Notes: generated from the sequence alone by a model not told the origin. DNA of 45,123 nt from an uncultured Alphaproteobacteria bacterium (GCA_902569095.1 CACFSX010000005.1:1-45123), one strand, 5' to 3'. Shown: positions 9,052 through 18,484, numbered from the stretch's first letter. Made by a program: numbers and translations.

Positions 9052-10716
9052 ATGTTAGACATTAAAAACAAAAATTTTTATCCAAAAGGAAGAGACTCTA
9101 AAGATTCAGATATTGCTGAAATAAAAGATTTAATAGATCATCTCCCTTTAAAAAGAGATATGCTAATTGAATATCTTCATTTGATACAAGACAAGTATAA
9201 TCAAATCCGCAAAAAACATCTTGCTGCTCTAGCTAACCTCCTAAAAATACCAATGGCCGAAGCATTTGAGGTTGCCACATTCTATGCCCACTTTGATGTT
9301 ATCGATGATGAAGATGAATCTCTACCACCTACTACAATAAGAGTATGCGATAGCTTAACATGTGAATTGTTCGGGGCTAACGATCTGATGAAAAAGTTAG
9401 AATCAACATTAGATAAAAAGAAAGTAAGAGTTGTAAGAGCACCGTGTATGGGCTTATGTGACAAGGCGCCCGCCTGTGAAGTTGGTCACAATCACCTTGA
9501 AAAATTCTCTCTAAAGGATGTAGAAAAAGCGTTGTCAAAAAATGAAGTTCATCCAAAGGAGGTAGGAGGAATCGACTTTAGCAAATATACTCAAGATGAC
9601 GGTTATAAAACTTTATTAAAATGCTATGAGGGAAAATTAAGTGTAGATGAAGTTATAGACGAGTTAAACAAATCTGGTTTAAAAGGTATGGGAGGAGCTG
9701 GTTTCCCCTCTGGACAAAAATGGAAATTTGTGAGAATGGAAAAAGGGCCAAGACTTATGACAATAAACGGTGATGAGGGAGAACCAGGAACTTTTAAAGA
9801 TAAATTGTATCTAGAAACAAATATGCACAAATTTTTTGAGGGAATGTTGATAGCAGCTTGGGCTGTAGAAGCAAAAAAAATATATATTTACATGCGAGAC
9901 GAATACCCTGGTATCTTAAAAAAAATGAAAAATGAATTAACAAAACTAGAAAATAGTAAAATACTTAGGGAAGATACAAAAATCTATGTCAGAAGAGGTG
10001 CTGGTGCTTACATTTGTGGCGAAGAATCTGCTATGATTGAATCTATTGAGGGTAAAAGAGGTCTTCCGAGGCATAAACCACCATTTGTTTCAAAAGTAGG
10101 TCTTTTTGGTAAACCCACACTTAACCACAATATTGAAACTGTATATTGGGTTAGAGATATTCTTGAGAAAGGTCACAAGTGGTATAGCAATCAAGGTAAG
10201 AAAGGTCACAAGGGGCCGCATAGTTATTCAGTATCGGGTAGAGTGAAAAATCCTGGTGTCAAGTTAGCACCAGCAGGAATAACGATGAATGAGTTACTAA
10301 ATGAATATTGCGGAGGAATGCAAGACGGTCACAATTTTTTTGGATATCTTCCAGGCGGTGCCTCAGGTGGAATTCTTCCAGCAGAAAAAGCAGATATTCC
10401 ACTTGACTTTGGTTCTTTAGAAAAACATGGTTGCTTTATAGGGTCAGGAGCAATTGTTGTCTTTTCACATAAAGACAGTATCAAAAATGTTGTTTTAAAC
10501 TTATTAAAATTTTTCAATGACGAAAGCTGCGGTCAATGTACCCCTTGCAGAGTAGGAACTGAAAAAGCTGTAAAGTTACTTGAAAAGAATATCTGGGATG
10601 AGAAGTTACTAAGAGAACTTGTTGACACAATGAGTGAGGCCTCAATTTGCGGATTAGGTCAAGCTGCAGGCAACCCAATAACTTGTTCTTTAAATTATTT
10701 CAAAGACAGAATATAG
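9052..10716 (+). CDS. NAD-dependent formate dehydrogenase beta subunit (NuoE-NuoF fusion)
   Basis: Diaphorase subunit passing electrons from the formate-oxidising subunit to NAD+ in the cytoplasm. The N-terminal third is a NuoE/thioredoxin-like [2Fe-2S] domain with CDSLTC and the CMGLC pair. The rest is NuoF-like: GMGGAGFPSG and NGDEGEPGTFKD for FMN/NADH, RRGAGAYICGEESA, and the C-terminal [4Fe-4S] site CGQCTPCRVG with the later ICGLGQ. Such a fused subunit of ~560 aa is the beta subunit of FDH1-type two-subunit enzymes (Methylobacterium). fdhA follows after 6 bases. The ATG at 9052 is preferred over the TTG at 9037, which overlaps a TATAAT. Confidence 0.93.
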   Translation: MLDIKNKNFYPKGRDSKDSDIAEIKDLIDHLPLKRDMLIEYLHLIQDKYNQIRKKHLAALANLLKIPMAEAFEVATFYAHFDVIDDEDESLPPTTIRVCDSLTCELFGANDLMKKLESTLDKKKVRVVRAPCMGLCDKAPACEVGHNHLEKFSLKDVEKALSKNEVHPKEVGGIDFSKYTQDDGYKTLLKCYEGKLSVDEVIDELNKSGLKGMGGAGFPSGQKWKFVRMEKGPRLMTINGDEGEPGTFKDKLYLETNMHKFFEGMLIAAWAVEAKKIYIYMRDEYPGILKKMKNELTKLENSKILREDTKIYVRRGAGAYICGEESAMIESIEGKRGLPRHKPPFVSKVGLFGKPTLNHNIETVYWVRDILEKGHKWYSNQGKKGHKGPHSYSVSGRVKNPGVKLAPAGITMNELLNEYCGGMQDGHNFFGYLPGGASGGILPAEKADIPLDFGSLEKHGCFIGSGAIVVFSHKDSIKNVVLNLLKFFNDESCGQCTPCRVGTEKAVKLLEKNIWDEKLLRELVDTMSEASICGLGQAAGNPITCSLNYFKDRI

Positions 10717-10722
10717 TATATT

Positions 10723-13479
10723 ATGGTTGAATTTTTTCTTAACAATAAAAAAGTAGTCGCTAAGGATGACGAAACAATATGGAGCGTTGCCAAAAGAGAG
10801 GGCATAACACTTCCCCACCTTTGTTTTGCAGATAAACCTGGATACAGAGCCGATGGTAATTGCAGAGCATGTATGGTTTCTATTGAGGGAGAGAGGGTTC
10901 TAGCTGCTTCTTGTATAAGGAAACCAACGGAAGGTATGAAAGTTCTAACAAACGATGAAAGATCCATCAAGTCTAGAAAAATGGTTTTAGAACTATTAGT
11001 TACAGATCAACCAGATAGAGATACTTCTCATGACCCCGACTCACATTTCTGGAAAATTGCTTCAGATATAGATGTTGAAAAAAGTAGATTTGAAAAAAGA
11101 GAGAAAAAAATAGTTCCTTGTGAAGACTCATCACACGTTGCGATGTCAGTAAACCTTGATGCTTGTATCCATTGTAATCTATGTGTAAGAGCATGTAGAG
11201 AAGTTCAAGTGAACGATGTTATTGGAATGGGTAACAGGGGGCATCATTCAAAAGTGGTTTTCGACTTTAATGATCCAATGGGTGATTCATCTTGTGTAAG
11301 TTGTGGAGAATGTGTTCAAGCATGTCCAACTGGCGCATTAATGGAATCTAATTTATTAGATGATAATGGAACCAAAAATGCTAAACCTGACAGAAAAGTC
11401 GACTCATTATGTCCATACTGTGGGGTTGGTTGTCAATTAACATACAACATTCAAAATGAAAAAATTATATCTGTTGACGGAAGAGATGGTCCTGCAAATA
11501 AGAATAGGCTATGTGTTAAAGGAAGATTTGGTTTTGATTATATTCACAACCCTGAAAGACTAACAGTACCCTTAATTAGAAAATCAGACAAACCAAAAGA
11601 TCCATTAGAAAAAATAGATCCACTAAACCCATTGACTCATTTTAGAGAAGCTTCATGGGATGAGGCTCTCGATTTAGCTGCTGGTAAACTTAAAGAAATA
11701 TTAAATAGTTCTGGAGACAAATCTCTTGCTGGTTTCGGTTGTGCTAAAGGTTCAAATGAGGAAGCTTATTTATTCCAAAAGTTAATAAGAACAGGTTTTA
11801 AAAATAATAATGTCGACCATTGTACACGAATGTGTCATGCGTCTTCCGTTGCTGCTCTTATGGAAACAATTGGATCAGGAGCAGTTACAGCTCCAGTTTC
11901 AGAAATTCAAAATGCAGACGTTGCCATTGTTATTGGAGCAAGACCGACGCAAAATCATCCAGTGGCTGCTACATTTATTAAAAATGCCGTAAAAAAAAAT
12001 GGATTAAAACTAATAATAATGGATCCAAGAAAACAAGACTTATCTAGAATATCTGAGAAAAGCTTGCAATTCACTCCAGGTGCTGACGTAGCATTGTTAA
12101 ATGCAATGATTAATACAATTATTGAAGAAGGTCTCGTAGATAGACAGTACATTGAAAAAAACACAGAAGGTTATAAAGATCTTAAAGAACATATCAAAGA
12201 TTTTACACCTGAAGAGATGTCAGATATTTGCGGAATTTCTCCTTCAGAGATAAGAGAAACAGCCAGATTATTTGCTAACGCTAAATCCGCAATGATCTTT
12301 TGGGGTATGGGAATCTCTCAACATATTCACGGTACAGACAACTCAAGATGTTTAATTTCACTTGCAATGATTACAGGAAACATTGGAAGAAAAGGAACTG
12401 GACTTCACCCTCTTCGTGGGCAAAATAATGTTCAAGGTGCATCTGATGTAGGTTTGATACCAATGGTTTTTCCTGATTATCAACCAATATCAGACAGCAA
12501 AAATCTTAAATTTTTTGAAAATTATTGGCAAACAAAACTTGATCCCAACCCAGGCTTGACTGTGGTTGAAATCATGGAATCTATATATAATAAAAGCATC
12601 AAAGGACTTTATGTTATGGGAGAAAATCCTGCCATGTCCGATCCAAATGCTAATCACGCAAGAGAAGCATTAGCTAGGTTAGAAATTCTCATTGTCCAAG
12701 ATATCTTCTTAACAGAAACAGCATATCTTGCTGATATTGTTTTACCTGCATCAGCTTTTCCTGAAAAAACTGGTACTTTTACAAACACGGATAGACGAGT
12801 TCAGTTAGCAAAAAAAGCGGTTAATCCTCCTGGAAAAGCAAAACAAGACCTTTGGATAATACAAGAATTAGCTAAAAGAATGGGATTAAATTGGGATTAT
12901 AATGGTCCAGACGAGGTTTATGACGAACTTAGCAAATGTATGGAATCTATGAAAAACATTACCTGGGAAAGATTAGTTAAAGATGGTGCCGTAACTTATC
13001 CTTGCGATGATGTTAACAAACCAGGAAATGAGGTAATCTTTGGAGAAGGTTTTCCGACAAATAACAAAAAAGGAAAGCTTGTTCCTGCTAAACTTATTTC
13101 TCCTGATGAGAAACCTGACGAAAAATACCCGCTTGTACTTACAACTGGAAGATTACTTGAGCATTGGCATACAGGCTCAATGACTTCTAGATCCAAGGTT
13201 TTGAACACAATAGAGCCACAACCATATGTTCATCTTTCAAAAAATGAAATGAAAAAAAATAATTTTTCACAAGATGAACAAGTTCAATTGTCAACAAGGA
13301 GAGGCAAGGTAAGTGTCAAAGTTAGGTTTGATAAAATGATCCCAGATGGAATGGTTTTCATGCCGTTTTGTTTTGAAAATGCTCCAGCCAATTTGTTGAC
13401 CAATCAGGCATTGGATCCAGACGGTAAAATCCCAGAACTTAAATATTGTGCAGCAAAGATTGAAAAGTTAACAGCTTAG
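10723..13479 (+). CDS. fdhA: formate dehydrogenase alpha subunit (Mo/W-bis-MGD)
   Basis: Catalytic subunit oxidising formate to CO2. The N-terminal [2Fe-2S] domain has C34, C47, C50 and C64. A two-cluster ferredoxin module has C148/C151/C154/C158 and C191/C194/C197/C201. The molybdopterin domain opens with its own [4Fe-4S] site CPYCGVGC (from C230) and contains the catalytic Cys371-His372 in CTRMCHASS, the metal ligand (cysteine, not selenocysteine). The C-terminal MGD-binding domain includes TTGRLLEHWHTGSMTSR. Length 918 aa fits FDH1-type alpha subunits. The His/Cys3 cluster motif of NuoG is not evident between residues 100 and 120. Whether the metal is Mo or W cannot be told. Confidence 0.95.
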   Translation: MVEFFLNNKKVVAKDDETIWSVAKREGITLPHLCFADKPGYRADGNCRACMVSIEGERVLAASCIRKPTEGMKVLTNDERSIKSRKMVLELLVTDQPDRDTSHDPDSHFWKIASDIDVEKSRFEKREKKIVPCEDSSHVAMSVNLDACIHCNLCVRACREVQVNDVIGMGNRGHHSKVVFDFNDPMGDSSCVSCGECVQACPTGALMESNLLDDNGTKNAKPDRKVDSLCPYCGVGCQLTYNIQNEKIISVDGRDGPANKNRLCVKGRFGFDYIHNPERLTVPLIRKSDKPKDPLEKIDPLNPLTHFREASWDEALDLAAGKLKEILNSSGDKSLAGFGCAKGSNEEAYLFQKLIRTGFKNNNVDHCTRMCHASSVAALMETIGSGAVTAPVSEIQNADVAIVIGARPTQNHPVAATFIKNAVKKNGLKLIIMDPRKQDLSRISEKSLQFTPGADVALLNAMINTIIEEGLVDRQYIEKNTEGYKDLKEHIKDFTPEEMSDICGISPSEIRETARLFANAKSAMIFWGMGISQHIHGTDNSRCLISLAMITGNIGRKGTGLHPLRGQNNVQGASDVGLIPMVFPDYQPISDSKNLKFFENYWQTKLDPNPGLTVVEIMESIYNKSIKGLYVMGENPAMSDPNANHAREALARLEILIVQDIFLTETAYLADIVLPASAFPEKTGTFTNTDRRVQLAKKAVNPPGKAKQDLWIIQELAKRMGLNWDYNGPDEVYDELSKCMESMKNITWERLVKDGAVTYPCDDVNKPGNEVIFGEGFPTNNKKGKLVPAKLISPDEKPDEKYPLVLTTGRLLEHWHTGSMTSRSKVLNTIEPQPYVHLSKNEMKKNNFSQDEQVQLSTRRGKVSVKVRFDKMIPDGMVFMPFCFENAPANLLTNQALDPDGKIPELKYCAAKIEKLTA

Positions 13480-13485
13480 TTAACC

Positions 13486-15243
13486 TTATTCTTTCATATG
13501 GTGTTTTTCATTTACCGGACCTATTAAGAGGTTGGAAACAAAAGCTATAGCCAATAAACCAGCCATTGCAAACATTGTAGAGTTATATAATGTTGTTGAT
13601 GGATTGATAGTGCCTTCTGGCATATGAGGCATTAAGTTAGATATCGTGACTGTTTTTTCTTGAACCAAAAGTGATAAATTTTCTATGGAAGCCCCGTAAA
13701 TTTCTGTAAATTTTTCGGGACTTATTTTGGATACAAGATCATTAATAGCGCTATCTACTGAATTTTGTCTAAGCTGAGTGATTGCTACGGGACCCAAAAC
13801 ACCAGCTGTGGACCAAGCTGTAAGTAGCCTACCGTGAATTCCTCCAACATATTTTGTACCAAAGATATCGGCAAGGTAAGCCGGAATTGTCGCAAAGCCG
13901 CCACCATACATTGTGAAAATCACCATTGATGCTGCATAAAAAAGTATGAGATAGGTTACAATAGGGTCTACACTCATAGCTTTAGCAGTAAAAGGAATTG
14001 ACAAGTATAAAAGTATTCCGAGTGAAAAGAATATAAAGTATGTAGGTTTTCTTCCAATAAAGTCTGACATGGATGCCCAAAATATTCTTCCAACCATGTT
14101 AAAAACACTTATCATCAGTACGTATGTTCCGGCAAACCCTGCGGTTACAATGGCTGGTAAACTTGGTTCAAATATTTCAATCATCATTGTTTTAGCAACC
14201 CCAATAACTCCTATACCAGCTGTGACATTAAAGCAAAGTACAATCCATAAGAAATAAAATTGTGGAGTTTTTAAAGCTTGATCGATATGCACGTTATTCT
14301 TGGTAATTAATCTTGTCTTTTTTGAATCTTTTGGAGGTGTCCACCCTTTAGGTTTCCATCCTTCAGGAGGAACTCTATAAGAAAATGCGGCGATGGTCAT
14401 AATGATAAAATAAACAATACCCAAAAAAAGGAATGTTTGGGCAGCACCACTTGAACCGGTTCCGACAATATATACACCAGGATCTCCAGGTACTATCATT
14501 TTTGCTAAATCATTGACAGTAACAATTACAACTTCAACTAAGTTTCCTGAAATATCTACAAATCTTCTTCCACCCTCCGTTATTAGGTTCAGTGAATCTA
14601 TATCTCCTAAATACTCTGGAACTTTGTAAAATTTTGCTAATAATCTGTCTATAGTAACTTTTGCAATCATGGCACCACCACCAAAACCCATTATAGCCAT
14701 GCCAGTTGCCATGCCTCTTCTATCTGGAAACCATCTTATTAAAGTTGATACTGGCGATACATAACCAAGTCCTAACCCAATTCCACCAATAACACCATAA
14801 CCTAGATACAAAAGGTATAACCCAACACTTAATATCATTGGATCATCGCTCAACATTGGGAGAGACAAAGTTATTTGGACCCCCATTTCTTGGAGGAAGA
14901 TTCCAATCGAGCCAATTACAAACCCCCCCCCCCAACAGCACGCTGCTACAAATCCAACCATCCTAGGACCAACTTCCTCAAGCCATTTACCAGCATAAGC
15001 TGCTGCTAATCCTAAGCTAACAATTGCTACAGAAAAAATCCAAACAACTTGACCGAGATTCCAGTCATCTCCAGAAGATGTTACAACTCCAAGAATTTTT
15101 ACCAAAGCTGGGTTAAACATACTCCATGCGTAAACTGATCCAATACACAAATGAATAGCAATAGAGGCTGGTGGCACAAGCCACCTATTGAATCCAGGCT
15201 TTGCGATTATATTTTTTTTGTGTAATTTATTTAAAAAACTCAT
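13486..15243 (-). CDS. OFA-family MFS transporter (oxalate/formate antiporter-like)
   Basis: Inner-membrane major facilitator with the OFA start PPASIAIHLCIGSVYAWSMF and about 12 hydrophobic helices. At 585 aa it is longer than the usual ~430. The extra length lies in long loops (about residues 220-265 and 305-335) and a soluble stretch before the last helix. It is convergent with fdhA (6-base gap) and is followed by mobA and fdhD, so uptake or exchange of formate, oxalate or a related acid for the adjacent dehydrogenase is a reasonable inference. Codons 104-107 (W-G-G-G) are written with an uninterrupted 11-base G tract, so the reading frame depends on that tract's length. Confidence 0.85.
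   Translation of the reverse strand: MSFLNKLHKKNIIAKPGFNRWLVPPASIAIHLCIGSVYAWSMFNPALVKILGVVTSSGDDWNLGQVVWIFSVAIVSLGLAAAYAGKWLEEVGPRMVGFVAACCWGGGFVIGSIGIFLQEMGVQITLSLPMLSDDPMILSVGLYLLYLGYGVIGGIGLGLGYVSPVSTLIRWFPDRRGMATGMAIMGFGGGAMIAKVTIDRLLAKFYKVPEYLGDIDSLNLITEGGRRFVDISGNLVEVVIVTVNDLAKMIVPGDPGVYIVGTGSSGAAQTFLFLGIVYFIIMTIAAFSYRVPPEGWKPKGWTPPKDSKKTRLITKNNVHIDQALKTPQFYFLWIVLCFNVTAGIGVIGVAKTMMIEIFEPSLPAIVTAGFAGTYVLMISVFNMVGRIFWASMSDFIGRKPTYFIFFSLGILLYLSIPFTAKAMSVDPIVTYLILFYAASMVIFTMYGGGFATIPAYLADIFGTKYVGGIHGRLLTAWSTAGVLGPVAITQLRQNSVDSAINDLVSKISPEKFTEIYGASIENLSLLVQEKTVTISNLMPHMPEGTINPSTTLYNSTMFAMAGLLAIAFVSNLLIGPVNEKHHMKE
14923..14933. repeat. 11-base C/G homopolymer inside the OFA transporter gene
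   Basis: Eleven consecutive C on the + strand (G on the coding strand) encode the end of W104 and three GGG glycine codons. GC homopolymers this long are exceptional in DNA of ~30% GC and are typical slippage sites. One base gained or lost would truncate the transporter at about one fifth of its length. Confidence 0.9.
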
Positions 15244-15245
15244 AT

Positions 15246-15881
15246 TTAATCTTTAAAATATTTGTTGTAAATTTCATTCGCAATTTTTAAGTCTTCAACA
15301 GTATTAACGTTAAAGAATGGATCATATCCAAATTCCTCAAACTTTACCACCCTCGTTTTAAATTTTTTGGTAAATTCATCTATCTTTCTTCCACCAGCAT
15401 TCAAGAAAAATTCCAATTGATTTTCCATTTCTATGTTTACTTTCCACATTGAAAAAACTGGATGTACTCTTTCAGAACATTCCGCCATTAGAATTTCATA
15501 ATTTTCGCTCTCTTCAATGAATCTATTGACAATATCATTTGGAAAAAAAGGAGAGTCTACTGGAAAACTTACCAACCAATTATAATTTGAATCATGTCTT
15601 GCCCACTTTATACCAGACAAAATTCCTACAAGAGGACCAAAATTTCCTGGAATACAATCCTTTACAATTATGGTTGAGTCAAGATACTTAAAAATTTTAC
15701 TAGAATCATTTGAATTTACAATTAATCTTCCAACCTGTTTTGTGGATCTCTTAATAGTATGCTGTATCAAATTTACACCTGAAATTTTCTTAAAAGTTTT
15801 GTCAGAACCCATCCTTCTTGATAAACCGCCAGAGAGTATCATGCCTAAAATTTTGTCTTTATTCAATTCTATGTTCTCCAC
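15246..15881 (-). CDS. mobA: molybdenum cofactor guanylyltransferase
   Basis: Adds GMP from GTP to Mo-molybdopterin, giving the MGD form needed by formate dehydrogenase. The nucleotidyltransferase start MILSGGLSRRMGSDK, FPVDSPFFP (metal/nucleotide site) and FFNVNTVEDL near the end are diagnostic; 211 aa is slightly above the usual length. The GTG at 15881 keeps the first beta strand whole and overlaps fdhD by 23 bases; a TTG at 15866 or the ATG at 15842 are alternatives, but the ATG would cut into that strand. It lies between the transporter and fdhD and probably is cotranscribed with both. Confidence 0.92.
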   Translation of the reverse strand: MENIELNKDKILGMILSGGLSRRMGSDKTFKKISGVNLIQHTIKRSTKQVGRLIVNSNDSSKIFKYLDSTIIVKDCIPGNFGPLVGILSGIKWARHDSNYNWLVSFPVDSPFFPNDIVNRFIEESENYEILMAECSERVHPVFSMWKVNIEMENQLEFFLNAGGRKIDEFTKKFKTRVVKFEEFGYDPFFNVNTVEDLKIANEIYNKYFKD

Positions 15882-16653
15882 TCAAGACAAAAAATTTTTT
15901 TCCTTTGGCTCTTCCAATTAAAGTCAGGTTAGCTTGTCGCGCAAGGTCAACCCCCCATGCTGTGAAACCTGATCTTGAAATAACTATTGGGATTCTCATC
16001 TGAACTGACTTCATTACCATTTCACTTGTAAGTCTTCCAGTTGTATAAAAAATTTTATTGGCTGGAGAAATCTTTTTAACTTTCATGTAACCTGCAATCT
16101 TATCAATGGCATTATGTCTTCCAACATCCTCCATATATATTAAAGGCTTGTTTTTCACACATAAAACACAACCATGAATAGCTCCAGCTTTTAGATAAAG
16201 GCTAGGAGTTAGATTAATTTTTTTTGATAAGTCATAAATCCATGATTTTTTAATTTTGAAAGAATTTTTAAATTTAAATTTTTTCAAATTGTCCATAATA
16301 TCACCGAACACTGTTCCTTGAGCACAACCTGAGGTAATGGTCTTTTTTTTTAATTTTGCTTCAAAATTTGTTGATTTTTTAGTTCTTACAACAACTGTTT
16401 TTAGATCTGCATAATATTCAACAGACTCAATCTTTGTTGTTTTGGTAATCATATTTTGATTTAAAAGATAACCAAGTGCTAAATATTCAGGGAAATCGTT
16501 AATTGTCATCATTGTCACAATTTCTTGACTGTTTAAATAAAGTGTTATGGGCTTTTCTTCAATTACGTCTATCTTCTTTCGCTTTAAATACTCATCTAAT
16601 CCAAAGATTTTTCTTGTTAAGGATGAATTTTCTAAGTTGGGTTTAATTTTCAT
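15859..16653 (-). CDS. fdhD: formate dehydrogenase sulfurtransferase FdhD
   Basis: Carries sulfur from a cysteine desulfurase to the Mo-bisMGD cofactor before its insertion into formate dehydrogenase. Family marks are the TSGCAQGTVFG loop (C110), GAIHGCVLC, EDVGRHNAIDKI, TTGRLTSEMV and SRSGFTAWGVDLA; length is 264 aa. In E. coli FdhD the loop is CxxC; here the second cysteine is glycine, leaving the essential first one. It is divergent from moaA (79-base gap) and overlaps mobA. Confidence 0.95.
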   Translation of the reverse strand: MKIKPNLENSSLTRKIFGLDEYLKRKKIDVIEEKPITLYLNSQEIVTMMTINDFPEYLALGYLLNQNMITKTTKIESVEYYADLKTVVVRTKKSTNFEAKLKKKTITSGCAQGTVFGDIMDNLKKFKFKNSFKIKKSWIYDLSKKINLTPSLYLKAGAIHGCVLCVKNKPLIYMEDVGRHNAIDKIAGYMKVKKISPANKIFYTTGRLTSEMVMKSVQMRIPIVISRSGFTAWGVDLARQANLTLIGRAKGKKFFVLSGEHRIE

Positions 16654-16732
16654 GACTTTAAGTTTACTAATAATTTGATTACTATATTATTTTAACCTAA
16701 GAATTAAAATATGAATATTATTCAAAAAAATT

Positions 16733-17716
16733 ATGCTGGATAACTTTGGAAGAAAAATTGACTATGTAAGAATTTCTGTTACTGACAGATGTGATCTTAG
16801 ATGCAAATATTGTATGCCTGAGTCAAATCCTAATTTTTACAAAAAAGAAGAAATTTTAGATATTAATAAACTTAAATTAATTTCAGAGTCACTCATTGAT
16901 TTAGGGATCAGAAAATTTCGTATTACTGGTGGAGAACCATTAGTGAGAAAAGATATAGTGGAATATATTGAATTCCTGTCCAAAAAACTAAGTAAAAAGG
17001 TTATTGATGAAATTTTACTAACTACGAATGGAACGCAGTTAAAAAAATATTCAAAAACATTATCAGACCTTGGAGTCAAAAGAGTAAATGTTTCACTTGA
17101 TTCGCTCATAAAAGAAAAATTTAATTTCATTACAAATGGAGGAAACATTGAAAGTGTTTTTGAAGGAATTGAAAGTGCTAAACAAAATAAGTTATCTATA
17201 AAGATAAATACAGTTCTTTTAAAAAGTTTTAATGATGATGAATTATTAGAAATAATGAAATGGTGTAGTCATAATTCTTTTACATTATCTTTCATTGAAG
17301 TCATGCCGGTAGGAGATATGTTAAATTCGAGAAAGTCACAATACTTTTCTGTTAATAAAGCTAAGGAAATAATCTGTAAAGATTTTGATTTAGAGCAATC
17401 TTCACTAAAGTCGTCAGGTCCATCAAACTATTTCTATTGCAAAAAATTAAATTTATTTGTGGGTTTCATTTCTCCTATATCTGATCATTTTTGTGCAACT
17501 TGTAACAGATTAAGAATAACTTCAAATGGAAAAGTTTATCCATGTCTTGGTGATAACAATTCTTTAGACCTCACTCCATTTATTAGAGCTAATGACAGAC
17601 CAAATTTACTAAATGCATTGAAGAAAGTTATTTTCATGAAACCAGAAAGACATTACTTTAAAATTGACGAAAAGAGCTATATTCATAAAAGATTTATGAA
17701 TACTACAGGTGGTTGA
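16733..17716 (+). CDS. moaA: GTP 3',8-cyclase (molybdopterin biosynthesis)
   Basis: Radical-SAM enzyme for the first step of molybdopterin synthesis from GTP. The N-terminal [4Fe-4S] site is C20, C24, C27 (DRCDLRCKYCMP). FRITGGEPLVRKD is the SAM-binding motif, and the C-terminal cluster comes from CATCNRLRITSNGKVYPC. The protein ends in the two glycines needed for activity; 327 aa. It completes a formate/molybdopterin neighbourhood with mobA and fdhD. nadK begins 3 bases after its stop. A 10-codon ORF (16711-16743) overlaps the start; I give it no role. Confidence 0.96.
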   Translation: MLDNFGRKIDYVRISVTDRCDLRCKYCMPESNPNFYKKEEILDINKLKLISESLIDLGIRKFRITGGEPLVRKDIVEYIEFLSKKLSKKVIDEILLTTNGTQLKKYSKTLSDLGVKRVNVSLDSLIKEKFNFITNGGNIESVFEGIESAKQNKLSIKINTVLLKSFNDDELLEIMKWCSHNSFTLSFIEVMPVGDMLNSRKSQYFSVNKAKEIICKDFDLEQSSLKSSGPSNYFYCKKLNLFVGFISPISDHFCATCNRLRITSNGKVYPCLGDNNSLDLTPFIRANDRPNLLNALKKVIFMKPERHYFKIDEKSYIHKRFMNTTGG

Positions 17717-17719
17717 TAA

Positions 17720-18484
17720 ATGACGAAAATTGGATTTGTTTCTTCAGAAAAACCAGATGCTATTAAATCGCTTAAAATGATGGAACAAACTTACGATTCC
17801 GTTTCGCCGGAAAAAGCAGACATTATCGTGGCACTAGGGGGTGATGGAACAATGTTAAAATCATTACATGATTTTTTACATTTGAAAAAACCAATTTATG
17901 GAATGAATAAAGGTCACATTGGATTTTTGATGAATCAATTCTCTGAGAAAAATTTAAAAAAGAGATTAGACGAAGCAATTCCTTATAAGTTATCACCTTT
18001 AAAAATAAAATGCTTTGAAAAGAATAAAAAAATTAAAGAGAGTTTAGCTTTTAACGATGTATCTCTAATAAGAAGTAGCTCAAAGATTGCAAAAATAAAA
18101 ATTGAAGTAAATAATAAAACTAGGATTGAAGAATTCCTCGGTGACGGTTGTTTAATCGCAACTCCAGCTGGAAGTTCAGCTTATAATCTTTCATTGAGAG
18201 GTCCTGTAATTCCTGTAGGTGCTAAGGTTTTAGCACTTACTCCGATAAGTCCTTACAGACCAAGAAGATGGAGAGGTGCGTTACTTACCAATGATGCAAA
18301 AATTACTCTGTACGCAATTGACTCTAAATTAAGACCTGTTAGAGCAGAAGCAGACTTTATGCAATTTGAAAATATTGACAGGCTTGAAATTGAACTTGAA
18401 AAAAAATTATTTGTAAACTTGTTGTTTGATCCTGGTCATGACTTAGAAGAACGCATAATTAACGAACAATTTAATAATTCTTAA
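17720..18484 (+). CDS. nadK: NAD kinase
   Basis: Phosphorylates NAD+ to NADP+ in the cytoplasm. The catalytic and nucleotide-binding motif GGDGT is at residues 40-44. NDVSLIRSS, the GDGCLIATPAGSSAYNLS loop and ALTPISPYRPRRW follow the family order, and 254 aa is the short bacterial length. It follows moaA by 3 bases and argE follows by 2, so moaA-nadK-argE-queA-tgt-queF read as one rightward transcript. Confidence 0.95.
   Translation: MTKIGFVSSEKPDAIKSLKMMEQTYDSVSPEKADIIVALGGDGTMLKSLHDFLHLKKPIYGMNKGHIGFLMNQFSEKNLKKRLDEAIPYKLSPLKIKCFEKNKKIKESLAFNDVSLIRSSSKIAKIKIEVNNKTRIEEFLGDGCLIATPAGSSAYNLSLRGPVIPVGAKVLALTPISPYRPRRWRGALLTNDAKITLYAIDSKLRPVRAEADFMQFENIDRLEIELEKKLFVNLLFDPGHDLEERIINEQFNNS

Noticed and set aside
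10172-10212. GGTCACAAG repeated twice in fdhB
   Set aside because: Short coding repeat in a loop (GHKWYSN and GHKGPHS); no further copies in tandem.
16711-16743. 10-codon ORF overlapping the moaA start, a possible leader peptide
   Set aside because: No SD, no stem-loop pair or codon bias suggesting attenuation; likely chance.
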